NCBI GenBank assembly: GCA_016218665.1
Contig: JACRDI010000042.1
Coordinates: 62,001 to 126,000, forward strand
DNA: 64,000 nucleotides
Origin: Desulfovibrio sp.
GTDB taxonomy: Bacteria; Desulfobacterota; Desulfovibrionia; Desulfovibrionales; Desulfovibrionaceae
Reading direction: 5' to 3'
Numbering within the stretch: position 1 is the stretch's first letter; each line of letters opens with the position of its first letter. Shown here piece by piece: positions 1 to 7,867 of this stretch. Under the pieces are notes generated by a model that was not told the origin of the DNA, searched no databases, and saw only the letters and a list, made by a program, of their open reading frames with translations. Position numbers and translations under genes: made by a program.

Positions 1-9
1 GAGGGGGGC

Positions 10-1218
10 GTGGTCAAGGATTATGACGTGCTGGTGGCCGGGGCCGGCCCGGCGGGCAGCGCTGCCGCCTGCGTGCTGGCCGGGCGGGGCTTTCGCGTGG
101 GGCTTGTGGACCGCGCCGCGTACCCCAGGCCCAAGCTCTGCGGCGGGCTGCTCACCGCGAAGAGCATGGAGGCCCTGCGCCGCATATTCGGCCTTTCCGA
201 GGCCGACCTGGCGGCGCGCGGCGGGCTGTTCCACCAGACCCCGGACTACGTCTTCCTGCACCGCGGGCGCGAGCTTCTGCGCGGAGCCGCGGCCGAACCC
301 TTCCGCTTCATCGACCGCCCGGCCTTCGACGCCCTGCTGGCCTCGGCCGCGCTCGCGCGCGGGGCGGAACTCCTGCCCGGCCGCGAGGTCGCGTCCTGCG
401 ACCCGGAACGAGGCGTCCTCACCCTGGGCGACGGAACGCGCCTCTCGGCCTCCTTCGTCATCGGGGCCGACGGCGCAAACTCCGCCACCCGGCGGGCCCT
501 GAACATCGACCGCGAGGCCTGGAAGGCCGGGCTCGCCGCGGCCATCGAGGTGGAGCTGCCCGTGGGCCGTGGGCCGGGGGAATTTCCGCGCGCGGTGCGC
601 ACGCCCGAGCTGCACGTGGGCGCGCCCGACGTGCCCGCCGCCGGGTATGGCTGGGTGTTTCCCGGCCCGCGCGGGCCAAAGGTGGGCATCTGCGGTCTGC
701 GCCGGAACGAGGCGCGGCAGGGCCGGGACTTCGCGGAGATCTTCCGGGGCTACCTGCGCCTGCTGGGCGTGCAGGGGGCGGAGGGCGTGCCCCTGCGCGG
801 GCACCCGCTGCCCTACGGGAACGCCCTGGCGCGGCCCTGCCTGGGCCGGCTGCTCCTGGCGGGCGACGCGGCGGGCTTCGTGGAGCCGCTCTTCGGCGAG
901 GGGATTTTCTATTCCATGGCCACCGGGGCCCATGCGGCCACGGCCGTGTGCCGCGCGCTGGAGCAGGGCGCGGACGCCGCGGCCCAGTACGAGGGCCTGC
1001 TGGCGCGCACCGTGCGGCCGGAATTCCTCTGGTCCGACCGCCTGCGCTGGGTGCTCTTCGCGGCCTTGCAGCGCTTCGGCGCGCTGCCCATCAAGGGCTT
1101 CGTCAAGAGCGCCCCGGCGGCCCTGGCCCAGATGGTCCACGGCGGCAGGTCCTTCAGGCTGCTGGCGTCCAAGCGCTGGGAGTGGGGCGACGAGCTCGAG
1201 CCGAAGCGTCCCGGCTGA
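10..1218 (+). CDS. Geranylgeranyl reductase family FAD-dependent oxidoreductase
   Basis: Flavoprotein of the geranylgeranyl reductase / FixC-like group, expected to reduce isoprenoid double bonds or act as a related FAD monooxygenase-fold enzyme; the substrate cannot be read from the sequence. The N-terminus carries the FAD dinucleotide-binding motif GAGPAG (residues 11-16) after a beta strand, then a PxPKLCGG motif near residue 40 typical of this family. A second FAD motif, GDAAGFVEPLFGEGI, lies near residues 284-298. About 402 residues is the usual length. The start is GTG at position 10 with a G-rich Shine-Dalgarno just at the window edge. Its own neighbours upstream are outside the window. 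Other FAD enzymes with the same fold (halogenases, hydroxylases) are the main alternative. Confidence 0.88.
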   Translation: MVKDYDVLVAGAGPAGSAAACVLAGRGFRVGLVDRAAYPRPKLCGGLLTAKSMEALRRIFGLSEADLAARGGLFHQTPDYVFLHRGRELLRGAAAEPFRFIDRPAFDALLASAALARGAELLPGREVASCDPERGVLTLGDGTRLSASFVIGADGANSATRRALNIDREAWKAGLAAAIEVELPVGRGPGEFPRAVRTPELHVGAPDVPAAGYGWVFPGPRGPKVGICGLRRNEARQGRDFAEIFRGYLRLLGVQGAEGVPLRGHPLPYGNALARPCLGRLLLAGDAAGFVEPLFGEGIFYSMATGAHAATAVCRALEQGADAAAQYEGLLARTVRPEFLWSDRLRWVLFAALQRFGALPIKGFVKSAPAALAQMVHGGRSFRLLASKRWEWGDELEPKRPG

Positions 1219-1445
1219 TCGTTCCCCCTGGCCGGGCGTTCCCTGGCGGGCGCCTCGTCCATCTGCGACATTTCGCGATTGCCTGGCGTTCCTGCGGGCG
1301 GGGTGCGCCGAGGCGGGGGGATTTGCGGGCCGCGCGCCCCGATTCTCTCTCTGGGTCTGCCTCTCTGGCCCCACATCCCTGGTCCAATATTCCCAGGAGC
1401 TGGCATGCCAGGACGCCCGGATTTCCGTCCCGGAACGCCGGTTTT

Positions 1446-1913
1446 TTACCCCTGGACATCCGGCGGCAGGTTGCGGCCGCTGGCCGCGCCGCGCGCCAGC
1501 ACGTCGCAGCGCTCGTTTTCGGGGTCGCCGCTGTGGCCGCGCACCCAGCGCCACTTCACCTCGTGGGCCTCGATGAGGGGCACCAGCCTGCGCCACAGGT
1601 CCTGGTTCTTGACCGGCTGCTTGGCGGCGGTCTTCCAGCCGTTCTTCTGCCAGCCGACGAGCCAGCGGTCGGTGAAGGCCTTTTTCACGTATTGCGAGTC
1701 CGTGACGATCTCCACCGAGCTTTTGGCCTTGAGGCTTTCCAGACCGGCGATGACGGCCATGAGCTCCATGCGGTTGTTGGTGGTGCCGGAATAGCCCTGG
1801 GCGAGCTCCTTGCGGTGCGGGCCGGAGAGAAGCACGGCGGCGTATCCGCCGGGGCCGGGGTTCCCGAGGCAGGAGCCGTCGGTGTAGATGGTCACGCGGG
1901 GCAGTTCGCTCAT
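1446..1913 (-). CDS. rnhA: Ribonuclease HI
   Basis: Cleaves RNA in RNA-DNA hybrids (Okazaki primers, R-loops) in the cytoplasm. The 155-residue protein has the length of E. coli RNase HI and keeps the acidic active-site set: the Asp in IYTDGSCLGNPGPGG, the Glu in NNRMELMAVI, the Asp in VTDSQYV, and the C-terminal RGHSGDPENERCD segment with the conserved His and Asp. The start chosen (MSELPRVTIYTDGS) overlaps by one base (TGATG) the stop of the upstream membrane-anchored gene, so the two are probably translated together. An open frame continues far upstream but belongs to the neighbour read in a different frame. Confidence 0.95.
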   Translation of the reverse strand: MSELPRVTIYTDGSCLGNPGPGGYAAVLLSGPHRKELAQGYSGTTNNRMELMAVIAGLESLKAKSSVEIVTDSQYVKKAFTDRWLVGWQKNGWKTAAKQPVKNQDLWRRLVPLIEAHEVKWRWVRGHSGDPENERCDVLARGAASGRNLPPDVQG

Positions 1914-2473
1914 CAATTTGTCGTCCTTTTGTCGTCCCTGCCGGGGCTTCCGCCCTGGGCGGGGGACGCTGCGCTTTGTTCGTTTTTGAGGGCGTCCAGG
2001 CGGCTGCGCATCAGGTCCAGGGCCAGGAGCAGCCCCTTCTGCCAGCTGGCGCCCGGCCTGTAGTGGAAGGGAAAGTGCTCCTCGGTCAGCGTGCGGGCGA
2101 AGTCCGGGCCGAGGGCCCCGGCCATGAGCGGCGGCAGCTGGACCACGGCGGTCTTCTGCGCCGGGCACAGGCCGATGTACAGGGTCTTGCCGTCGGCCTC
2201 CGGGGGGGCTTGCGGCGTCTCGGTGACGCGCACGCGCGCCTCGATGCCGTAGTCCTTGCGCAGGGTCGTGATGAAGGCCTGCACATGGGCGCGCTGGTCC
2301 GGGGAAAGCCCCTGGACTTCGTCGGAAAGGCCCGCGCTGGCGTTGATGCGCTCCATGTTGCGCTCGCTGTTCTTCCAGAAGCCCCAGACGGTGAGGCCCA
2401 CAACGAGCATGAGCCCGGCCATGCGGGCGAGGGCCTCCAGCGGCCCCTTGGCGCGTATGGAGAGTGCAGCCAT
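1913..2473 (-). CDS. Membrane-anchored protein with a TPM-like domain
   Basis: A 186-residue protein with one N-terminal membrane segment (about residues 18-36, ARMAGLMLVVGLTVWGFW) and a soluble alpha/beta domain after it. The pattern SPDQRAHVQAFITTLRKDYGIEARV followed by a LYIGLCPAQKTAVVQLPPL strand resembles TPM (DUF477) domains, which are of unsettled function (repair- or phosphatase-linked in characterised cases). The start ATG is preceded by GGAGG four bases upstream. It is the first gene of a two-gene unit with rnhA (one-base overlap). The family assignment is by eye and moderate; the C-terminal tail after residue 165 is polar and low complexity. Confidence 0.7.
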   Translation of the reverse strand: MAALSIRAKGPLEALARMAGLMLVVGLTVWGFWKNSERNMERINASAGLSDEVQGLSPDQRAHVQAFITTLRKDYGIEARVRVTETPQAPPEADGKTLYIGLCPAQKTAVVQLPPLMAGALGPDFARTLTEEHFPFHYRPGASWQKGLLLALDLMRSRLDALKNEQSAASPAQGGSPGRDDKRTTN

Positions 2474-2609
2474 GCGACCTCCGCTGGCGGTAACTACCCG
2501 GACAGACGCAAAGAGGCAAGGCCGGGGGGGCTTGCCGGGGCCGATGCTATGGGCTATTTGTCTCAAGCGGCGCGGTGCCGCGCGCATTTTTCCGAGCAAG
2601 GAGTCACGC

Positions 2610-3320
2610 ATGCAGCGGATGCTTTTTCTGGCCGTGCTGGCCATGGCCGTGGCGCTAGGCGGTTGCGCCACGCGCGATCCCAACCTCGCCGTGAAGGGCG
2701 TGAACGAGTTCAGCCGCACGCCGGGCGACTACACCCTGCGCGTGAACCTCTACGAACTGGACGCCAAGGGCCTGCCCAGGCTGGTCTCGGCCGACGACGC
2801 CTCCCTGCGCGGCTTCGTCACGCGCACCCTTTCCGCGCGCGGCTACGCGCTCAAGGCCGCCGGCCCGGCCCGCTACGACGTGGCCGTGCATCTGCTGTGC
2901 GGCAACATGCGCACCTCGGACATGGGCCTCATGGCCGAGGAACTGCGCGTTCCCGCCGATGCCGCAGGCGCGGGCTTTTCTCCCTTCGTGCACTACTGGC
3001 TGCCCGACGCCGAGCCCTCCCAGACCGGCGGCGAGGCGCAGAACAGGCACGAGGCCGCCCAGTCCAACCGCATTTCCGCCGGCTCCTCCAGGCCCGCCCG
3101 GAACATGTCCGCGGGCGCGGCGCGCACGGCCCCGGAAATGTGCCAGGGCCGGGTGCTGGTGGTGCTGAGCCCGGCCTCCTCCGGCCCCGCGCGTGAGGTC
3201 TTCGTGGCCCGCGCCGCCACGGAGGACTGCCGCGCGGCCGAAGACGGCGCCTGCCTGGCCCAGCCCTGCCGCTCCGCCCTGGAGCAGACCCTGGTGGACC
3301 TGCTGGAGCGCCGCTTCTAG
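2610..3320 (+). CDS. Putative lipoprotein (DUF4136-like)
   Basis: A 236-residue exported lipoprotein: MQRMLFLAVLAMAVALGGC gives a positively charged start, a hydrophobic stretch and the lipobox LGGC with Cys19 as the lipidation site. The mature part has a strand-rich region around TLRVNLYELDAKG and DVAVHLLCGN and a Ser/Gly-rich segment near residues 130-170, reminiscent of DUF4136-type outer membrane lipoproteins but not firmly assignable. The start ATG has AAGGAG seven bases upstream. It is a single-gene unit, divergent from the rnhA pair and followed by a clear terminator. Function unknown. Confidence 0.75.
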   Translation: MQRMLFLAVLAMAVALGGCATRDPNLAVKGVNEFSRTPGDYTLRVNLYELDAKGLPRLVSADDASLRGFVTRTLSARGYALKAAGPARYDVAVHLLCGNMRTSDMGLMAEELRVPADAAGAGFSPFVHYWLPDAEPSQTGGEAQNRHEAAQSNRISAGSSRPARNMSAGAARTAPEMCQGRVLVVLSPASSGPAREVFVARAATEDCRAAEDGACLAQPCRSALEQTLVDLLERRF

Positions 3321-3345
3321 CAGCCTGCTCCCGTTGCGCTTCCGA

Positions 3346-3378
3346 GGCCGCTTCCGCACGCCGGAGGCGGCCTTTTTC
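3346..3378 (+). terminator. Rho-independent terminator after the lipoprotein gene
   Basis: An 11-bp stem (GGCCGCTTCCG paired with CGGAGGCGGCC, one G-U pair) with a 5-base loop is followed directly by five T. It lies 26 bases after the lipoprotein stop. Confidence 0.85.
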
Positions 3379-3505
3379 GCGCCCGAGCGGGCGGGGCCCT
3401 CTGGCGGGATGGCGGGCGAGGGTGTAGTGTGCTCTCGCGGGCCTCCATCTGGGCAGGGCCCAGGCGCCCGCGCACCCTGATCCCCCCCAACGCAGGAGGC
3501 ACCAC

Positions 3506-4168
3506 ATGAACAGACGCGAATTTTTCGGAACGGCGGGGCTCGCCGCCCTGGCCATGGGCGCCCTGGGTCTGGAAGGAGCCGTCAGCCAAGGTCTGGCCGC
3601 CCAGGCTCCGGGACGCGGCGCCAGTTCCGCCGCCGGCAAAAGCCTGGAGGCCGCCCTGCGCGCCAGGCAGAGCCAGCGGGCCTACTCGCCCGAGCCCCTG
3701 GCCGAGGCCCTGCTGCTGGACCTGCTCTGGTCCGCCTGCGGGGTGAACCGCCCGGACGGCAGGCGCACCGCGCCCACGGCCCTGAACCGCCAGGAGGTTG
3801 AGGTCCACGTCATCCGCGCCGAGGGGCACTTCCTCTACGACGCCCAGGCCGGAACCCTTGTGCGCAAGTCCGGGCAGGATCTGCGCCGGCTGGCCGGAAC
3901 CCAGGCCTACGCGGCCACGGCCCCGGTGAACCTCGTCTACGTGGCGGACATGGACCGCGTGGCCGGGAACGGCCCGGAGGAGAAGATCCTCACCGCCGGG
4001 CTCGACACCGGCTACATCAGCCAGAACGTGTACCTGTTCTGCGCCGCCGCCGGGCTGGCCACCGTGGCCCGCGCCAGCCTGGACGCCCCGGCCCTGGGCA
4101 AGGCCCTGGGCCTGGCCCCGCGCCAGCGCATCACCCTGGCCCAAAGCGTGGGCCACCCCAAGGCCTAG
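3506..4168 (+). CDS. Tat-exported nitroreductase family protein (SagB-like)
   Basis: FMN-dependent nitroreductase-fold protein of 220 residues that appears to be exported folded: the N-terminus MNRREFFGTAGLAALAMGALG has a twin-arginine-like RREFF motif and a hydrophobic core. The domain begins with a LRARQSQRAYSPEPLAEALLLDLLWSACGVNRPDG segment, the FMN-contact region of this family, and ends with LGLAPRQRITLAQSVGHPK. Physiological substrate unknown; SagB-type members oxidise peptide heterocycles, others reduce quinones or nitro compounds. AGGAGG lies seven bases before the ATG. The kinase gene starts three bases after the stop, which suggests co-transcription. Confidence 0.85.
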   Translation: MNRREFFGTAGLAALAMGALGLEGAVSQGLAAQAPGRGASSAAGKSLEAALRARQSQRAYSPEPLAEALLLDLLWSACGVNRPDGRRTAPTALNRQEVEVHVIRAEGHFLYDAQAGTLVRKSGQDLRRLAGTQAYAATAPVNLVYVADMDRVAGNGPEEKILTAGLDTGYISQNVYLFCAAAGLATVARASLDAPALGKALGLAPRQRITLAQSVGHPKA

Positions 4169-4170
4169 GC

Positions 4171-5592
4171 ATGCGGCGCATCGGGCGATACGCGATTCTG
4201 GGCCTGCTGGGCCGTGGCGGCATGGGCGCGGTGTACAAGGCGTCCATGCCGCGCACGGGCCGCGTGGCCGCGCTCAAGCTCCTGCGCCCCTCCGACGAGC
4301 TGGCCGCCGTGGCCGACGGGGAGCGGCTCAAGCGCGATTTCTTCCGCGAGGCCGCGCTCATGGCGGGCATCCGCCACCCGGGCGTGGCCCAGGTGCTCGA
4401 TGTGGACGAGGACGAGCAGGGCCGGCCCTTTTTCGTCATGGAGTACTACTGCAACAACCTGGGCGCGGAGCTGGGCGAGAGCTACCGCGTGGAGGAGCCC
4501 ACGCGCCGCCTCGGCGTGGAGCGCTCCCTGTCGCTGGCCAGGCAGCTGGCCGCGGCCCTGGCCCGGCTGCACCACGCGGGCGTGCTGCACCGCGACGTGA
4601 AGCCCTACAACCTCATGTTGGCCGAGACCCCGCCTGATTGGTCGCCGGGCTGGTCACCGGGCCGTCCTGGCGATTGGCCCGCCGGTTCCGGTTGCGGGGG
4701 CGACGAACTCAAGCTCATCGACTTCGGCCTCTCGCGCCTGCGGGGCGAGGTGGAGGCGGGCAGGCCGCGCGGCGCGGTCGTCGGTTCGCCCTATTACGCC
4801 GCGCCCGAGCAGGAGGCCGACCCGGCCAAGGCCGACGAGCGGGCGGACGTGTTTTCCGCCGGGGTGACGCTGTTCCGCTGCCTCACCGGGCGGCTGCCCC
4901 AGGAGGGGACGCCCGCCAGCGCCCTGCGCGAGGGCCTCGACGCGCGCTTCGACGACTTCTTCGCCCGCTGCTGCAATGGAGACGCAGCCCTGCGGTTCCC
5001 CGACGCACGCGCCCTGCTGGCGGAACTGGACGGCCTCCACGCCCATTGGGCGCGCTTGCGCGCGGCCGCCTGCGCCCTGCCGCCGGAGCCCGCGCCCCCA
5101 GCGTCCCCTTGCGCCGCAAGCCCGCGCGGCGTTCCCATGCGCCAGCCCCTGGCCGGGGCGCGGGAACGCTTCGGCCTGGACGAGCTGTGGCGGCCCGCCC
5201 CCCGCGATCCGGAGCGCTTTGTGGACCTTGGCGACGGCACCGTGCGCGACGCGGCCACCGGGCTGGTGTGGGAACGGGGCGGCAGCGCCTATGCCGTCAC
5301 CCGCGCCGGGGCGCAGGCCCACGCGGACGGGCTGAACGCGGAAGCCTTCGCCGGGCGGAAGGGCTGGCGGCTGCCCACGGTGGAGGAACTCTGCACCCTG
5401 CTCCTGCCGGAGCCGGACCTGCGGCAGCTTTGCCTGGCCGGGCCCTTCGACGCGGCCCGGCGCAGGCTGTGGAGCGCGGACGCCAAGAGCTTCGTGGCCT
5501 CCTGGTACGCCGACGCGGAGCACGGCTTCATCTGGTGGCAGGACGACACCTGCGAGTTCCACGTCCGCTGCGTGGTTTCGCCCGCAGGCTGA
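4171..5592 (+). CDS. Serine/threonine protein kinase with C-terminal DUF1566 domain
   Basis: Hanks-type kinase, 473 residues. The glycine loop is GRGGMGAVYKA (14-24), the ATP Lys is K36 in VAALKLL, the catalytic loop is HRDVKPYN (140-147) and the metal-binding DFG is 184-186. A Gly/Pro/Trp-rich insert lies between the catalytic loop and DFG. The PEQEADP segment matches the APE region. After a low-complexity linker, residues about 345-470 form a Lcl/DUF1566 domain (DGTVRDAATGLVWERGG, WRLPTVEELCTLL), a module usually seen in secreted or surface proteins. There is no obvious membrane segment between the two, so the C-terminal domain is probably cytoplasmic here, unlike in PknB-type receptors. 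Likely co-transcribed with the nitroreductase. Confidence 0.9.
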   Translation: MRRIGRYAILGLLGRGGMGAVYKASMPRTGRVAALKLLRPSDELAAVADGERLKRDFFREAALMAGIRHPGVAQVLDVDEDEQGRPFFVMEYYCNNLGAELGESYRVEEPTRRLGVERSLSLARQLAAALARLHHAGVLHRDVKPYNLMLAETPPDWSPGWSPGRPGDWPAGSGCGGDELKLIDFGLSRLRGEVEAGRPRGAVVGSPYYAAPEQEADPAKADERADVFSAGVTLFRCLTGRLPQEGTPASALREGLDARFDDFFARCCNGDAALRFPDARALLAELDGLHAHWARLRAAACALPPEPAPPASPCAASPRGVPMRQPLAGARERFGLDELWRPAPRDPERFVDLGDGTVRDAATGLVWERGGSAYAVTRAGAQAHADGLNAEAFAGRKGWRLPTVEELCTLLLPEPDLRQLCLAGPFDAARRRLWSADAKSFVASWYADAEHGFIWWQDDTCEFHVRCVVSPAG

Positions 5593-5899
5593 CCGGGTCC
5601 GCTGTCCACGCGGTCCGTGCCCGGAGCCGCCCGCCGCGCGCGACGGCAGGGGAGCGCCAAGGGCTCTCCTCCCGGTCGCGTCTCTTGGCCGCGGCCCCCG
5701 CCGCTTCCTCCGGCGGCGTCTTGGGCTGACAGGCGGTGAATCGTGCGCGCCGAATGGTGTGTGGCGATTGGGCAGGGTGCTGTGGAGGGATGTCCGGTGT
5801 AGATGTCCTTGAGGAGCTTCGGCAGGCTGTCCGGCAGGGCAAGTCCGGCGGAGCAAGTCCGGCAGAGCAAGCCCGATCGACAGTCCAGGAGAGCGAAGG
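5593..5899. other. Intergenic gap between two convergent genes
   Basis: About 300 bases with no convincing gene. It contains an imperfect triplication of a roughly 11-base unit (GCAAGTCCGGC-like, about 5838-5880) close to the rhomboid stop codon. No clear terminator hairpin with a T-tract was found for either gene. Confidence 0.5.
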
Positions 5900-7006
5900 T
5901 CAGGCCGCCAGCCAGCCCCAGGCCCAGGCCAGCACCGGGATGAGCGCCGCCAGCGCTCCGAAGGCCACGTTGGCGCGTCCGCCCGCCCACTCGTCGGGCC
6001 GGCCCAGGCGCAGGGCCAGCCTGCCTGTGCCCCCCCCCAGCCCGAACCCGGCCACAAGGCCGAACACATGGGCCCCGATGTCCGTGTTTTCCCCGGCCGT
6101 GCCCAGGGTGGCCACCAGCGCCAGCCCCGCGGCCACGGGCACAAGCCAGCCCCGGCCCGGCGCGGCGGCGGCCCCGGTCTGGAAGTCCCCCTCGCCGCTG
6201 AAGGCCTTGAGCCCCGCCAGCACCCCGGCCGCGCCGAACACGGCCGTGGAGAAGCCCACGGACAGGTGCCCCGGGACGCCCGCCAGGGCGTAAGCCAGGG
6301 CGTTGAGCAGGTTGCCCAGCACGCCGGAAAGGATGGCCAAGAGCCAGGCCGTGCCCGAGCCCGTGCGCCGCGCCAGCAGGATCAGGAAGACCCCGCCCAC
6401 CACGGCGTTGCTGGCCACGTGGGCCGGGTCGGCGTGCAGGGTCAGCGCCGTGGCGGCGCGCCATAGCTGGCCGGAGAGCATGGCCGCGGCGTCGGCCACG
6501 CCCACCGAATGCCAGTACTGCGGGTAGGAGCCGATGAGCGGCCAGGGCCGCTGGGTGAGGGCGAAGAAGGCGCACAGGCAGAGCATGACCGCCACCGTGG
6601 GCCGGGAGCGCTCCTGGCCCTCGGGCAGGGGGATGGACGGGTGCGGGCTGACGTTCTCCTTGTGGTAGAGCAGGATCTCGTCCACGGCCTGCCGGGCGAA
6701 GCGGGCGGGTACCTGGATGGTGTAGCCGCCGGGCATGCTGCGCACGCGGTGGGGAACGCGGCGCGCGCGCAGCACCAGGCTCCAGAGCCTGGCCTGCTTC
6801 TGGGGAAGCCGCCCCGGAGGGCTGCCGTCCACCAGGGGCGCGATGTCCGGCCAGGGCGCGCGGGCCTGGGGCGAGGCGTCGGGCCGGGCCTGGGTCGCGG
6901 TGGCCTCCGCCTGCGTGCCTTCTGGAGCGCCGCCGGAGACCTCCGGGGTTCGGCGCGGGCGCAGGGGCCGGGAAAACGGGCGGATGGGGCGCATGGCCTC
7001 CATCAT
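5900..7006 (-). CDS. Rhomboid family intramembrane serine protease
   Basis: Predicted intramembrane protease of 368 residues. A Pro/Arg-rich cytoplasmic head of about 135 residues precedes six or seven membrane segments. The catalytic Ser is S253 in GFSTAVFG (the GxSxxxxG rhomboid motif) and the partner His is H313 in GAHVFGLVAGFGLG. The family HxxxxHxxxN-type element appears as HADPAHVASN (191-200). The start at tandem ATGs (7006 or 7003) has a G-rich region about 10 bases upstream. Substrates unknown. It is divergent from the LysE gene across a region with strong inverted repeats. Confidence 0.88.
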   Translation of the reverse strand: MMEAMRPIRPFSRPLRPRRTPEVSGGAPEGTQAEATATQARPDASPQARAPWPDIAPLVDGSPPGRLPQKQARLWSLVLRARRVPHRVRSMPGGYTIQVPARFARQAVDEILLYHKENVSPHPSIPLPEGQERSRPTVAVMLCLCAFFALTQRPWPLIGSYPQYWHSVGVADAAAMLSGQLWRAATALTLHADPAHVASNAVVGGVFLILLARRTGSGTAWLLAILSGVLGNLLNALAYALAGVPGHLSVGFSTAVFGAAGVLAGLKAFSGEGDFQTGAAAAPGRGWLVPVAAGLALVATLGTAGENTDIGAHVFGLVAGFGLGGGTGRLALRLGRPDEWAGGRANVAFGALAALIPVLAWAWGWLAA

Positions 7007-7071
7007 AGCGGAAAGGCCCCCCGGCCCGCCAGCGCAAAAAGGCGTTCCACGGCGCGCGCGAGGCGGCCGAG

Positions 7072-7112
7072 CCGATCTGGCCCAGTCCGATCCGGCCCGA
7101 TCCGGTCCGGAA
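7072..7112. repeat. Short tandem repeat of a GATCCGGCCC-like unit
   Basis: Three to four degenerate copies of a 10-12 base unit (GATCTGGCCC, GTCCGATCCGGCCC, GATCCGGTCC) in the divergent region between the rhomboid and LysE genes. It could be an iteron-like binding site or simply slippage; not decidable by eye. Confidence 0.5.
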
Positions 7113-7135
7113 CACCCCGCCCTTGGGCTTGGACA

Positions 7136-7185
7136 GCGGAAATGTTTCCGCGTATAGCTGCCATCGGCGCGGAACGTTCCGCGCC
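7136..7185. promoter_or_regulatory. Two inverted repeats (candidate tandem operator)
   Basis: GCGGAAA-TG-TTTCCGC at 7136-7151 and the perfect 20-base palindrome GGCGCGGAACGTTCCGCGCC at 7166-7185 share a CGGAA...TTCCG core. Their centres are 32 bases apart, about three helical turns. The second ends 33 bases before the LysE start. This is the layout of a pair of repressor or activator dimer sites; the regulator is unknown. Confidence 0.6.
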
Positions 7186-7218
7186 CATTGAAAACGGGCA
7201 AGAAGAGGAGCGCGCCAC

Positions 7219-7851
7219 ATGACAGCGGCATTGAGCCTTGAGGGCGCTGCGGGACTTGTGCTCGCCACCGCGGTGTTCGCGGCCATCCCGGGGCCGGGCG
7301 TGGCCGCCGTGGTGAGCCAGGCCCTGGCCAGGGGGCTTAGGGGCGCGCTGCTCTGGGGCCTGGGCATCGTCCTGGGCGACGCCTTCTACCTGCTCCTGGC
7401 CATGCTCGGCCTGTCCCTGGTGGCCCAGCAGCTGGGCTGGGCCTTCACCCTGCTCAAATGGGCGGGCGCGGCCTATCTCGTGTATCTTGGCGTGCGCAGC
7501 CTGCTGGCCCGTCAGCCGGAGCCCGCCGAAGGCGTCTCTTCGCGGCCCGAAGCCCGCTCCCTTGCGCAGACCTTTTTCGGCGGCTTCTGCGTGTCCCTGG
7601 GCAACCCTAAGGTGGTGGCCTTCTACTGCGGCTTCTTGCCCGGCTTCGTGGACCTGCGGGCCCTGTCCGGCTGGGACATGCTGCTGGTGGCCGGGCTCGT
7701 CCTGCCCACCTGCTACGCGGTCATCGCCGGGTACGCCTGGCTGGCCGCGCGCGGGCGCGCCGTGGCGGGGGCCGGCAGGGCCTGGGGCCTGGCCCGGCGC
7801 GGCGCGGGCGCGGTGATGATCGGCGCGGGCGTGGCCGTGGCCGTGGACTAG
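7219..7851 (+). CDS. LysE/RhtB family amino-acid exporter
   Basis: Inner-membrane exporter of 210 residues with the LysE/RhtB layout: an N-terminal segment ending in the family motif IPGPGVAAVVSQALARGLRGALLWGLGIVLGD (residues about 23-54), a further pair of membrane segments with the motif LLKWAGAAYLVYLGVRSLL, a charged central loop, then SLGNPKVVAFYCGFLPGFVD and two C-terminal segments. Members export amino acids such as threonine, homoserine or lysine; the substrate is not predictable. AAGAGGAG lies about seven bases before the ATG. xseA starts 16 bases after the stop. Confidence 0.9.
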   Translation: MTAALSLEGAAGLVLATAVFAAIPGPGVAAVVSQALARGLRGALLWGLGIVLGDAFYLLLAMLGLSLVAQQLGWAFTLLKWAGAAYLVYLGVRSLLARQPEPAEGVSSRPEARSLAQTFFGGFCVSLGNPKVVAFYCGFLPGFVDLRALSGWDMLLVAGLVLPTCYAVIAGYAWLAARGRAVAGAGRAWGLARRGAGAVMIGAGVAVAVD

Positions 7852-7867
7852 GGCGGAGGAGCCTTCC

